Notes: generated by a model not told the origin, from the sequence alone. Shown: positions 1 through 11,203, numbered from the stretch's first letter. The stretch is 64,000 nucleotides of DNA from Acanthochlamys bracteata (GCA_019914995.1 CM034129.1:186001-250000), one strand, 5' to 3'. Numbers and translations are program-made.

Positions 1-1288
1 CATGAACATGTTCCTGGTGAGTTGAAACACACACATTCCTGTAACAAATGTCATCGCAGCCATCAAGGGATACACCTGTCATTATCATCATGTCACACAC
101 GACAACAGCAGAAGCCAAAAGCTTTAAACTGGTCAAAAAATCCAAATTTATAGATAGGAAGAAGAGTTAGAAGAAGTCCAACCTCAGGCTTCACCCAGCG
201 ACCCATTTGAATCGAAGAAGATAAGCTTCGCTTGCGTCTTAAAAGGCAACAGTTTAAACTGAGAATCACTTATTAGAGAAATTTTAATAGAGATTTACGT
301 AGCATGCATATGCTTCTCCAAAGGGTTAAATATAGATATCAGAGCCTCTGGGCATGAGAGGAGCTATTGATGAGTAGCTTGTGTAACAAATATATTTTTG
401 TTTCCGTGTGCTGAAAGAACAGCTAAACATTTTCTGAAAGAAGAAAAACCAGGTGCTCAGCCTCCGGTTTTGCTTTGTATCATACATGTTTCTTTCTATT
501 CTATTATGTCTGCAAGATCAATTCAATACATCAGGTACAAATTTTCTTCTTTCTTTGTTCTGAGGTGGAACAATTGATTGAATCAATGACTCTTGCTTCT
601 TGTATTTGTTTAAAAAATATTTTTCCTCTCATCAGCGGGAAAAGAAAAATAAAAATTAGTTTTTCTTAGCTGAACTATATTGTGTAATTCTGAAAAGCAG
701 CCCAGCCTAGCACCGCATAGCCCAGCCCAAATAGTCGCGTCATATACAAATCTGATTCAGGAGTACTTTAAAGTAAAATAAAATAAATAAAAATACTTTA
801 AAATAAATATATTTTTAATAAAAATAAATAATAATTTTATAACGTATTTTTAAAATATTTTAAAATTTTAAAATAAAATTTTTATAAATTATCAAAAAAT
901 TTTAGTTATAAATAAAATAAATTTATAAGTAATGCGCTAACACCACCTATGTTTGTGTTTATTTTAAACTAAATTAGAGTTTTAAAAAATTAATTAAAAA
1001 TATTTAATAAATAATTTTGTATGTTAAATTTATATTAATAGTAAGTTTTAAATTTAATTTAATTTTTTTTATAAAAAATTATTTTAAAATTTTTGTTTAT
1101 TTTTTTATTAAGAACGTTTTAAAAAAGTGAAGTTTGCGGCGCAGTAAAACAGTCGCTAAATCACTCAAAACCCGAGAACATAAAGGTAAACCCGAGTCGA
1201 ACAATTCTTTAATTTCGTCTCCATCTTCTCCGGCCGGCTGCCCCCTCCTCGTAAAGAGATACTTGAAGCTTCTTCTTCTTCTTCCACC
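1..1288. other. 5' intergenic stretch with AT-rich block
   Basis: No convincing coding sequence is visible. From about 770 to 1110 the DNA is almost pure A/T with short A and T runs, like the AT-rich repeats at 17.9 and 29.6 kb. The last ~150 bases before the ATG at 1289 are GC-richer and pyrimidine-rich, with CTT repeats (1271-1285), and probably hold the 5' UTR of the RRM gene. Confidence 0.5.
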
Positions 1289-3241
1289 ATGAACCAGCAG
1301 GTCCAGAAGAACACTCTCTACGTCGGTAAACCAACCAAACAGCATCTTTCAATCTTTATTTTCTCTATTTAATCAAAACATTCTTCTACCTGTTTGACGA
1401 ATTGCCGCATTGAAATTTCTAACAAAATTTGAATTTCCCTTTTTTTGGTAAGGTGGTCTGGCGGAGGAGGTGAACGAGGCAATACTTCACGCGGCGTTCA
1501 TTCCGTTCGGTGAGATCAAGGATGTAAAGACACCGTTGGACCAGGCTACGCAGAAGCACAGATCGTTCGGATTTGTTACTTTCCTCGAAAAGGAAGATGC
1601 CAACGCCGCCATGGATAATATGGACGGTGCAGAGCTCTATGGAAGAGTGTTAACTGTTAACTATGCCCTGCCCGAACGAATCAAGGGTGGCGAACAGGGA
1701 TGGGCTGCAAAACCAAGTAAGCTCTTTCCTCAATTTTTAATCTAATTGTTGTGATTTGAATGAAATACGTTTTATATTTTTCTGTGTGCTTATTTTTTTG
1801 GTCGAGAAAGACTTCTTTGATACAGTGATTTATGGAACTATTGAGTGACAGTGTGGTATGAGATAGTGTCACACTAGTTTTGGAAGACTCTAGACTTAGC
1901 TAGCAACTTTTTTTTTTTTCTCAAATTGAATTGAAAAGTACAACTTTAGTGAAAGAATATACTGAACAAATATTCCTGGAGCTGGGTGCTGTGATTCTCT
2001 GATATTCATTGTTGAGCCGTAGCATGGATATACTTTTGGGTATAGCACTTTCAAGTAAGTGAAGTGCTTTTGAGATTGTCCGCTCTGGTTTGCCAAGAGG
2101 AAGTTACATGCTGGAACTCCTTATGGTAGAATCAACCACAGTGCATGATTTGTGTGATCAATACACCTTGTAAGGATCTAAACAGTTAAATATTTGCATT
2201 AAGTCAGTGCATAGGAGTCAACCTTTGGCCAGTTCATATTATATGTCTGGGCTTATGCTGCAATAACATCTTTGGGTGCATTCACAACACATGAACCTTG
2301 TAGCCGCAAATATTTGTGCTTAAGGAGTTCTTTGGTAACTAGGTTCAGTTTGCTATGTTCGTTCTTAGTTGTGGCTAGATATATCTTTGAGCACAATTTG
2401 ATGATCAGGCCTTCTTTGCAAGCTTGTGACACCTATACTTGCTTTTCTTCTTGGAGTAAGACTTTCATATTGTTATACTTGTTAACTTGCTGCTTAATTG
2501 GGAGTTTCTCCTTTCTTCTCTTCAAGAGAGACTTTCATGAAGTACTACTTCTTATAGTACTTATTCCTGAGAGGTTATCATGCTGTTCTTTGATTTATTC
2601 TATATGATTAGCATTTTCCTCGTACTGATACTTTACCCGACATTTTGAGTTGTCTCCCCTCACTTCAGTTCCTCCCAATCCATTGGTTGAGAAGAAGTAA
2701 TGCTCACAATTCACATTAATCAGTATTCCCACATAAAGATGTAGTTATTTCAGACGAGCAAAATATGCCTTGGACATTTAAGAGAAGCTTTTGCATTGGA
2801 TTCGTCAACATAAGATGTTGGAAGCAGTTACAGCAACTTGGTTATTTTGCGATTTTTCCTTGCTAGCTGGAATGTTACACTTGGTATAGTAAGTTGTTCA
2901 AGGTTTATATAATGTGCACGAAACATCTAGGCTTTGTCGTCAGATGTCTTGCCTACTTCTTTCAACATTGTTCCGAGTTGAGTTTCTCATTTATAGGTAT
3001 TTCTGATTTGTGCCTTCTTGTCATATTAGTTTGGGAGGAGGCAGATACATGGTATGAGAGACAGCAACAGGAAGAGGAGATGAAGCGTCTGCAAGAAGAG
3101 CACCAAGCAGCCATGAGAGCTGCGGAAGAGCTGCACAGGAAGAAACTAGCTGAAGAGCGAGAAGGTGAAAAGGAAGAAGACACTGACAGGAGTGATCCTA
3201 TGGCTGCAGCTGAAGCGCTTGTCCTGAATCAGACAAGCTAA
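1289..3241 (+). CDS. Small single-RRM RNA-binding protein (plant AtE1 / PPIE-RRM-like)
   Basis: Three exons (1289-1325, 1453-1716, 3030-3241) join in frame to a 170-residue protein. The RRM fills roughly residues 8-90: RNP2 reads LYVGGL (split by intron 1) and RNP1 reads HRSFGFVTF. The C-terminal third is a charged, probably coiled helix ([18 protein letters not shown]) ending in NQTS. The RRM closely resembles that of human cyclophilin 33 (PPIE), but no cyclophilin domain follows. This is the layout of the short Arabidopsis protein I recall as AtE1 (At1g13690), about the same length. The likely role is nuclear RNA binding. Intron 2 is long (1.3 kb); open frames inside it are not conserved-looking. 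The start ATG sits in a favourable context (ACCATGA). Confidence 0.9.
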
Positions 3242-3564
3242 TTCTCATCAATTACAAGTCAATATGACCATGAAACACATTTAGGCGTGGTGGATACCAA
3301 GCGCACTGCCGAAAAATATTTCGTACTGTACTCCTAATGTCAGGTGGTGAAAGAATTGTTGGAAGCTGGTACCATTTTATATGCCTGAGTTGAATCACTT
3401 GCCTAAGAATTACTACATACTGGCATCAATATCTATATAAAAGATATTCTCATCACATGATAATATTGTTTATATTTCAAATTGTACCCCTAGCAGTAGG
3501 AGATTGTTCGCCAGATCCACTGTGCTATATATGAGGAGAAAGAGCTACTATATATATAAACAAC
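3242..3564. other. 3' flank of RRM gene
   Basis: This holds the probable 3' UTR and polyadenylation region of the upstream gene. No gene is seen. The NB-LRR relic begins just after it. Confidence 0.4.
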
Positions 3565-4040
3565 AGATTGCTGGTCACTGCTCTGCAAGGTGCTGTTCCT
3601 ATTAAGGCAAGAGAGAGGTAGAAGATCTGAAAGGCATAGGAATGAAAATTGCAGAAAGATGCCATGGCCTTCCTCCGGCAGTGAAAGCAGTCGCTTGAGT
3701 GTGCTACAACAAGCTGAAGTGCATCCAAACAGATAGGAGGAAGTTCTAGGAAGTCCAGCTTGTCGTCTTTCAACTCGGCACCGCTTCCCAGCGGTTGCAG
3801 GGTTATGCAAGTTCTCCACTTTAGTTACGATAACCTAACGTAATATCTCAAGCACTGCTTTCTTTATTTCGCTCTGTTCCCTGAAGACTTTGAATTTCAG
3901 AGGCAACTGTTGCCTTATGGATTGCAGAGAGTTTCATACTTCAGAATGTTCATAGATTTGAGTATGAAGAATATTTCAGAAGAAGAGCCGAAAACATATG
4001 TCAAGTTAGGATCTTGTCTCAGCGAAATCAGAAAAGGTAA
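3565..4040 (+). pseudogene. NB-ARC relic of a CC-NB-LRR gene
   Basis: Plus-strand fragments match the ARC part of the intact NB-LRR at 5.5-9 kb. They are DCWSLLCKVLF near 3568, a stretch reading DLKGIGMKIAERCHGLP (GLPL motif) near 3627-3690, and HFSYDNLT followed by YLKHCFLYFALFPEDFEF (RNBS-D) near 3820-3900. The pieces lie in more than one frame and are separated by stops, and neither the P-loop part nor an LRR part is attached. It is the opposite strand from the intact gene 1.5 kb away, so it is a dead paralogue fragment. A trailing part reading SMKNISEEEPKTYVKLG may be the winged-helix end. Confidence 0.75.
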
Positions 4041-4097
4041 GTGAAGCCGGAAATACTAGCAAGTACGGGTTTGGGTCAAGTAGATCACCAGCACTGC

Positions 4098-5085
4098 TTA
4101 CTCATCATCACCTTCCTCCAAAACACATCAGAAACAAGTACCACAGATTAGAAACTCTTTCAAAACTGAAGATGAAACTAACCAATTATACAGAGAGATC
4201 AACTGTATTGTATACCTCTCCACTGCCTTCTTCCTCCCCTCATCATCATTGACCTCAGATTTCGACTTGTCATATTCATCATCAGCAGCATTGTTATTAG
4301 ATGAATCAAGATGATTTTGATCATTGAACAAATCATAGTCAATACACGAGACATACAACCATGAAACATATTACAATATAACATCTGCAAACTAAAATTA
4401 CAATTACTTATTGTCTATACCTGACTCTTGTTGTAGGCACCCATGTTCTTCTCATAATCAGCCTTCCTCTTGTTAGCTTTGGCTCGTATCGAGCGTTATC
4501 GTAATCACAAAATCAACAACAAACTGAAAGTACATCAGACCAAAGAACTTAGTACTGGGCAAAAACGACAAGAAAAAAGGCCACAGGGAAGCATGAGAAG
4601 ATATCCAGGGCAATAGGTCAATGCTGTGAAAAACAAAATAATATGAACAATTCTTATCAGATTAACTCACCGCTTCAGACACTGAATTCCACTTGTCTCC
4701 ACCAGCCTTCCCGATCTAACCAAAACAAAACAACGATAATAAGAAATCATCACAACAACCAAACGAATTTCAATAACAATAGAACAAACACATAGATTCA
4801 AACAGATTGAAATAGGAAACTAACCAATAATATATACCACAGAAAAACGCTTCTCCTTTGGGTGATTCTCCTTGTAGGTCTGCCTGAACTCCTCCCTGTG
4901 ATTCAAATTGAGAAAAATATATCAAGATGGATTCACAATGAAGACGAATAAATTATTAATTAGTAGATTTAAGTAAATCAAGAGATTAAAAATTGGAGAA
5001 ATCAACTCCCACGGAAACGAAGCAAGCGCTCAATAGCCTCTTAGGCTTGTTCGGATCCTTTCCAGGCTTTCCACCAATTGCCAAC
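4098..5085 (-). pseudogene. HMGB-type high-mobility-group protein pseudogene with introns kept
   Basis: Read on the minus strand, exon-like pieces follow the order of plant HMGB2/3 proteins: GKDPNKPKRLLSACF (HMG-box start, normally PKRPPSAFF), REEFRQTYKENHPKEKRFS, IGKAGGDKWNSVSEA, KANKRKADYEKNMGAYNKSQ, then the acidic tail (DDEYDKSKSEVNDDE, and EEGDDE before a stop at 4098). Splice-like borders persist, so this is a decayed genomic copy, not a retrocopy. A single-base loss upstream of KANKRK shifts the frame, and a second shift lies in the acidic tail. The basic N-terminal exon and a start codon are not found. HMGB proteins bind and bend chromatin DNA; this copy is unlikely to make one. Confidence 0.8.
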
Positions 5086-5494
5086 ATTGGTTAGTTGTTA
5101 TAACTAAATGCATCTTAACAGATAAGCCAAAGTGTAGTTACCGGACTCTTTAATATATAGGTAGTTTCCACAATCACCGGTTGCTTCCATTTCAACATCA
5201 GGTGTACCAGTGTTGGATAAGCTAGATTTCAGTGATCCACTGATTAAGAAGAAGAAGAAAAGTACAAAATGATGCCTTTCCTCTGCAAAGCAGTGCTACA
5301 AGAAGCAAAGGAAAACATCAGCAGACCTCATGAGACAAGAAGAAGAAAGCAGCAACTCTTCAGCAAAGTCTTGGGCCTTAGCACTCCACGAATGTAGTGC
5401 TTCCGCTGATTTGTTCTTCTTGGAGGGCGCACCTCCAAAAAAAGTAAGATATTATCTCAAATAAGCTATATATGTATGAAGCGGACCTCAACAC
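5086..5494. other. Gap between HMGB pseudogene and NB-LRR
   Basis: No gene is seen. The stretch at about 5395-5435 resembles the last ~45 coding bases of the neighbouring NB-LRR (5500-5546), as if the 3' end had been partly duplicated in tandem. The rest should contain the NB-LRR 3' UTR. Confidence 0.4.
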
Positions 5495-8400
5495 TCAACA
5501 AATTTCCATGCTCCTGCTGCTTTGTTCTTCTTGGATTGCGCACTTGACGGGATGCAAATCGAATCCACAGCTTCTGCAGCAGTAGGAGATGTACTGCCCC
5601 TTTTCGTTGCACTTGTTGCAGATGTAATCCTTATCACGCGCAAGCAGTAGTGGATGCTCATGGAGGGAGCTGATGGTCACCTGCTCTGGCCAACTTTTGG
5701 CCTTCTCTTCCAATTCTAAGATACCAGGTGATATATGCGTGCTGAAGGAGAAGGGAGACTTGGTGTAAGAAACGAAAGCAAATTCATTGTGTGTCTTGAT
5801 GTCGACATGCTGGATGTGCCTGATGCTGGTCCAATCTGGTGCATCCTGATCAAAAAACCTCTGGATCAGGCTTAACTTGATTTCCTGAAACTGGAGATTC
5901 TGGAGTCTGGGGAAGCTAGTTGCTGCTGCATTATTTAAAAGCCATCCACGGAGACTATCCGCATCCTGTAGATTCTGGACACAAAATGGACTAGGACGTC
6001 TAATCAACAGTTTCTGAAGCTTGGGCAAACCATCCACATCCTCTAAGTTCCAACAATCTGATATATAAAGAGATTCAACCAACGGTAGATCTCTAATTCT
6101 CTTGAGAGCGTGACAAGCAAAGATTTTTAATTCTCTGATGAAGCAGAGGTTTTCGACCTCCTCTAACTTGTCAACACTTGAGATCTCCAAGCCTGTCAAG
6201 GCCGTGGCATGGTTAAGTAGAGTGTGGGGAAGACATCTCAGCTCTTTGCAGAAAAAGATTTTCAACTCTTTCAGCCGTGGCAACAACTGCAAAATCCCAA
6301 TACTGTGTTCTTCTTCGTTCATCCAGCGCCATTCTTTCCAACTTCCTATGCTACTAAATTGAAGTGTCTCTAATTTAGGGAAGGAAGAAACTCTACTTTC
6401 ACTTTTATTAAGCACCTGGTCTTGCATTGGTGGGAGAAAAAATCCAGGGCCGATTTCGACAACCAACGGTACTCTACTGATTCTCAACGCCTCCAGGCAT
6501 GGTAGGTGGTACAAGGTAGGGAGTTCTTTGCAGTGAGGGCAATAATAAAGGTCCAATATCCTCAAGTTTTGGAGCACGGACGGTGACTCAACCATCCATT
6601 TAGGGAATCTTCGAGTCCAGAGTTGCTGAATATATAACTCTTGGAGCTCCGATGGAGGACGCAAATCTTCCATAATCTCCTCAATGCCTTTAAAAATTGC
6701 TTCTTCTTCAACAACGTTCCCGCACCACAATGTAAGAGAATTTAGATTAGCTGTATTTTCTAAAAAGGCTCCTTTTCCTTCAACTGCTCTTGATGCTCTC
6801 TCCAAATTTCTTATGGACAGTGTTTTAAGCTTTCCTAGAGATCTTAGATCCTCCAATTTGCCCACATCATTTTTCATGCAACTGTCATCAGGGAGCACAA
6901 ATCCTTTGAGCGTTTGGAGTTTCTGAAGATTCGTCACTCCAAGTGGAATGCTGTCCAACTTCGTAAGTTCCACATCGAGGTAAAGTAGACTAGTCAATAA
7001 ACCGATGCTTTTAGGAAGTCTTTGCAAAGCTAGGCAAGCACACAAATCCAAATATTGCAGGTTTCTCAATAATCCTATACTATCTGGCATCTCCCTTATT
7101 GCACTCTTTCCTAGATTCAGATACCTCAAATGTTTAAGGTTTCCTAAAGATTCAGGCGGTCTTTCTGCAGCAAGCTGAATTCGGAGGACTCTGAGATGGC
7201 TTAGGCTTCTAAAGTCATCAATTGAGAATTTTGTCGTCGACCTTACACCTACAATGGAACTGGAACTCTCACCTGTTAATAACGTTCTCAAGTAAACGCC
7301 TTCCTCCTTTTCTCTCATTGAAAAAGAAACGTGTTCCTCCTCTTCTTTAAAAATGTATACTCGATGAGGTTTCCTCTGCGACGAGAGATCAGATGATTTA
7401 AACAATACTTCTTTCCATAGTTTTGCAGGTCCACACCAAACTTCACTTCCAGTGAGATGTCGAGCCAGAGACCATAACAGATCATGCATTTTGTAGACAG
7501 TCCCAAGAACACCCTCGTAAGAATGTTGGAGAAGACCACGATCCACCAAACCTTTAAAGTAGCCAATTCCTATTTCTTCAAGGTCTTCTTCTTCTTTGCC
7601 TTTTATAAAGCCCTCTGCCACCCACAATGGAACGACGACTCCTTCCCGATATTCATAATCTTCAGGGAATATAGAAAGATAGAGAAAGCATTGCTTAAGA
7701 TGCGGCGGGAGATTAGCATAACTAAAGAACAAAACTTCATGTACCCCATCCGGTAGCTTACTTGTAGTCCGGGATAGATTCTCGAGGACTGTCCTCCATT
7801 TTAGTGCGTGTAATTCCACTTGCCGTAGCACTCCGGCAATTGTCCTCACTGCAAGAGGAAGGCCGTGGCATTTTTTCACAATCGCCATCCCTATCTCTCT
7901 GAGATCTGCTTTACTTTCTTCTTCACCATCTCGGAACACAATCTTGCAAAGCAACGACCAACAATCTTCATCTGACAGTAAAGCTATCTTGTGGGGTTGA
8001 ACTACTCCCATTCCTCTTGCAACTTGTTCCTCTCTAGTGGTGATTAAAATTCTGCTGCCTGTTCCGGCACAATGCAGTGGGGTTCTCAAAAGATCCTCCC
8101 AAACACTGGCATCCCAAACATCATCAAGAACAAGAAAAAATTTCTTTTGCTTAGCAACTTGACCGAGCAAAGGTAAAAGCTCCTCCTTCTCTTGGGCATC
8201 ACCGCAGTCGGCTCCCAGACCTTTTATGATGAGTTTAAGGATTCTTATTTCATCAACTTGCTGTGATATGCAAACCCAAATCGGCTCAACCGGATGAAAA
8301 TGTGTCCGCAAGAATTCCTCGTTGTAGATCTTCTGAGCAAGAGTGGTCTTCCCAATGCCACCGATACCAACAATTGCGTAGAAAAGAATATTATGGCTGC

Positions 8401-8971
8401 TTTGGTTGAGGATCTGCTCAACCAATTTCTTGGTATCGCTCTCGATAGCACCACCAACAATGTTAGGCTCCATCAAAGGTGACGTCCTTCTCCTAATCCC
8501 ACTGTCACCGCTCTGCTGCCGATCTCTACCGGAAGAAGGAACGAGATTGAAGTCTTTCACATCCTTGTTAATGCCGTCAAGCCGAAGATTGATGGCTTTA
8601 ATTCTGTCGGCTATATCACTTTTGAATTGGGCCTTGCGTAGGCGCGCAAGAGGGGTAGTATAGCAACAGGAAACCCTCGAAGTAGATTCTTCTTCATTTT
8701 CTTCTTCAATGAAGTTTTGAGCTTGAATCTTGTACTCGTCGATGAGATCTTCAGCTTCAAACATCACTTCCTTGAGCTGGTCCAGCCAGTACTTGGTGAC
8801 CTCGCTCTCCAGCTGCTTCCTCTCCGCATCGGCCAACAAATTCTCTATCATATGCAACCTCTTTAACAATTTCTTCATCTCCTCAGAAACTCCAAGGACC
8901 GAAGAGATCCTCTGCTTCGCGTAATCGACGAGCTCCTCGATAAACTTGGACACGAATGCCTCGAGCACCAT
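5495..8971 (-). CDS. CC-NB-LRR disease-resistance protein with nucleoredoxin/DC1-like C-terminal tail
   Basis: One uninterrupted exon encodes 1158 residues from the ATG at 8971. This start gives the usual CNL opening (MVLEAFVSKFIEELVDYA); an in-frame ATG at 9088 would add 39 atypical residues. The coiled coil covers about 1-150, with an EDVID-type motif (EDLIDEY, 74-80). In the NB-ARC, the P-loop GGIGKTT is at 204-210, kinase-2 FLVLDDVW at 279-286, RNBS-B GSRILITT at 305-312, GLPL at 370-373, RNBS-D CFLYLSIFPEDYEY at 428-441 and MHD at 495-497. About 20 irregular LRRs follow. Residues ~1084-1158 are not LRR: ELEEKAKSWPEQV, then HEHPLLL and paired Cys with FDLHP and a final Cys, as in the DC1 tail of nucleoredoxins. 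All NB-ARC motifs are intact, so it is probably a working immune receptor acting in the cytosol; the added tail could be an integrated decoy (inference). Confidence 0.95.
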   Translation of the reverse strand: MVLEAFVSKFIEELVDYAKQRISSVLGVSEEMKKLLKRLHMIENLLADAERKQLESEVTKYWLDQLKEVMFEAEDLIDEYKIQAQNFIEEENEEESTSRVSCCYTTPLARLRKAQFKSDIADRIKAINLRLDGINKDVKDFNLVPSSGRDRQQSGDSGIRRRTSPLMEPNIVGGAIESDTKKLVEQILNQSSHNILFYAIVGIGGIGKTTLAQKIYNEEFLRTHFHPVEPIWVCISQQVDEIRILKLIIKGLGADCGDAQEKEELLPLLGQVAKQKKFFLVLDDVWDASVWEDLLRTPLHCAGTGSRILITTREEQVARGMGVVQPHKIALLSDEDCWSLLCKIVFRDGEEESKADLREIGMAIVKKCHGLPLAVRTIAGVLRQVELHALKWRTVLENLSRTTSKLPDGVHEVLFFSYANLPPHLKQCFLYLSIFPEDYEYREGVVVPLWVAEGFIKGKEEEDLEEIGIGYFKGLVDRGLLQHSYEGVLGTVYKMHDLLWSLARHLTGSEVWCGPAKLWKEVLFKSSDLSSQRKPHRVYIFKEEEEHVSFSMREKEEGVYLRTLLTGESSSSIVGVRSTTKFSIDDFRSLSHLRVLRIQLAAERPPESLGNLKHLRYLNLGKSAIREMPDSIGLLRNLQYLDLCACLALQRLPKSIGLLTSLLYLDVELTKLDSIPLGVTNLQKLQTLKGFVLPDDSCMKNDVGKLEDLRSLGKLKTLSIRNLERASRAVEGKGAFLENTANLNSLTLWCGNVVEEEAIFKGIEEIMEDLRPPSELQELYIQQLWTRRFPKWMVESPSVLQNLRILDLYYCPHCKELPTLYHLPCLEALRISRVPLVVEIGPGFFLPPMQDQVLNKSESRVSSFPKLETLQFSSIGSWKEWRWMNEEEHSIGILQLLPRLKELKIFFCKELRCLPHTLLNHATALTGLEISSVDKLEEVENLCFIRELKIFACHALKRIRDLPLVESLYISDCWNLEDVDGLPKLQKLLIRRPSPFCVQNLQDADSLRGWLLNNAAATSFPRLQNLQFQEIKLSLIQRFFDQDAPDWTSIRHIQHVDIKTHNEFAFVSYTKSPFSFSTHISPGILELEEKAKSWPEQVTISSLHEHPLLLARDKDYICNKCNEKGQYISYCCRSCGFDLHPVKCAIQEEQSSRSMEIC

Positions 8972-9540
8972 GGCCCTCTTCGCTCTTCGATCTTTTCTTC
9001 TTCTTCTTCTTTTGTTTTGATGGAGATGAAGTTGAAAGCCGGGCAGGCAAGCACGCAAGCAAGCAAGCCATCTTCTTCTAAAACACAAGTTTCTAAAACT
9101 AGAAAAAGAGAACGAAAAAAGAAAACAGGAAGACGAGTGAAGTTCAGAGAAATGGACAAGGCATGAATTATTGCTTTGCCAGCTACCTAGTTTAAAATAT
9201 CGAACTTTTTTTTTATTATCTTATGCCGGAAGTCACTGCAAATAGAGAGCGATCTTAAAGAACTTTTCTATTTTTATCTATTTTAAAGAAATAAATTTTA
9301 TTTTTTTATATTAAAAAAATAAAAATATATAATAAAAATTTTAATTATATAAATTTTTTTAATTTTTTTAAATAAATTTTTTAAATATTTACGAATATAT
9401 ATTAAAAAATAAAAATAAAAAATTTATTTCAACTTAGTTTTTAATAATATTATTTCTAATATTTTATTTTAAAATTCATTTTTAAATAATTCACTTCCAA
9501 AAAAAAAAAACATCCTTAACCTTTATTTTCTTGTTTCTCT
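8972..9540. other. NB-LRR upstream region with AT-rich block
   Basis: The first ~200 bases should hold the NB-LRR promoter and 5' UTR (minus strand); they are A/G-rich on the plus strand. From about 9255 to 9490 the DNA is almost entirely A/T with long A and T runs, like the other AT-rich repeat blocks in this window. No gene is seen. Confidence 0.4.
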
Positions 9541-11203
9541 TTCTCCTCCCGACGGTGAGCACCCGCTCCTTGCGATCCCCCGCACGGCGCGCAGTTCTCC
9601 TCGTTCGGTGCCGATTTCTTCCTCTCTTACTGTAGCACCGAAGTCTTGCAGGTAGGCTAAGCTCAAGGCCCATGTTACCTTATGCTTTTATCTTATATCT
9701 TCTTGCCTAATCTTATCTCTCATTTTTGTTTGTTTCATTTCTTTTCCCCCATTCCCTCCTCCCGACAGCAACCCTCTGCTCCCCTTCTCGGCGTGCGATC
9801 AGTTCCCCTCCGGCGACGAGCATCTCTTCTCCGCCTTCAGGTCCTCATCTTCCTCCTCGCCGGTCGACTTAGGGATATGCCATTATGTTTTATTACTACT
9901 ATGTGTTTATGATAAATTATTTACGATCTTTATAAATTATCCTATATGTTTACATATATGATCTTTGCGTGATTGTGCGTGGTAACTAGCATTGCACGGA
10001 GACAGACTGAAAGTCGGGGGATGAGTTAGGACCTTAATGGGTATGAAATTGTACCAATCTATTGTCATAGGCTTTTGGATTAGATGGTTAGCCTCACCGG
10101 GATCCATCTGTATTGGAGGTTGACCCATTTTGCCTTAGATATTTCTTGGATTGTAAATCGGCAAGTTCGCCGCTAGGACGCAAAACTAATTCGAACTTCG
10201 ATTGACCCATTCGAGTCGGTAAGCTATTTAGACTTGCTAGCCCTAGTTGAGTTTTATGGTTTACGAAATGATGTTTAAATATTGACTGGTTAACATTAGT
10301 ATCTTGAATTTGATTACGCTTAGGACGACTTAGGTTAAATATGATTTTAGTAGTGTGTTAGGAATTGTGAATGGGTTACAATATGTTGAGATTAGGTTAT
10401 ACTCGTATTTAATTATGTGTTAGGATTGAATCGGAGTCTGGGCTTGGAAACATGGCTTGGTGATAGTTTATGGATTTAGATGATTGAAATAGATCTCAGG
10501 TGAGAGTTATCTTTTCTTTGGTTTTTTAGTTATACCATTAGGCTTTACGATATAGGACGATTCAGGACTTAGTCGATATGAAACGATTCAGGATTTAGTA
10601 GAATCCGATATGATCTATCTTGCATATGTTACATATCGATAGCAATATAACAAATAAGGTAATGTATTGAGAACCCAATGGAAGCATTCTGTTATCTTCA
10701 TCTCACTAAAACTGAGCTCATCTCTTTTTTTTGCCTCTCCTAGTCTTTACAGGATTATTCTTGAGTTTAGCGAACCCTGTTGTCATGGATCGGAATGATG
10801 CGTCGAGGTTATGTTAGTGGATTTTCATATTTCATTTAGTTAGCTTGGTAACGCTCGAGGGATATGTAATTTTTTATTGTTGGATCTATAAGTTGTATCT
10901 AAGTTTATTTTGGCTTGAGGTCTAATATAGCGGGTAGCTGTTGTATGAGCTTTGTTAAGTCTTGTATTTATTATTTTGTTCTGGATACTGTTGGTAATTA
11001 GTTTGCCATTTTGTTATTGTGTTAAATTGTTGAATATTTCTACTTTTGAGTTTTAAGGGAGGTAACCTATTCTTTCTAGAGATTTGGCTATTGTTGTTTT
11101 ATTATTAATTTTGGGTTAAGCTTACTAGGCTTGACCCGGCTTGGATTTTATCAGAACTTGGTTTTGCCTAGTGCCCGTCATGACCCAAAATTAGCTCGTG
11201 ACA
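9540..11203. mobile_element. Probable degraded LTR-type repeat (solo LTR or fragment)
   Basis: No coding sequence is recognisable over 1.6 kb. The right end, with GTCATGACCC and GCTCGTGACA a few bases apart, resembles the conserved 3' end of many plant Ty3/Gypsy-type LTRs, which close in a GTGACA-like tail. Upstream are two GC-rich patches (about 9548-9620 and 9748-9870) that share a CCTCCCGAC start. The left border cannot be fixed and no internal genes are present. It looks old and broken. The assignment rests on the end sequence and texture only. Confidence 0.35.

Noticed and set aside
2272-2607. 111-residue open frame
   Set aside because: Inside intron 2 of the RRM gene; composition is ordinary intron DNA and no motif is seen.
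4128-4358. HMGB acidic-tail frame as a stand-alone gene
   Set aside because: It is the last exon plus intron of the HMGB pseudogene with a shifted frame.
8972-9088. Extended NB-LRR start at 9088
   Set aside because: The extra 39 residues (Arg/Lys/Cys-rich) are unlike any CNL; the ATG at 8971 gives the standard opening.
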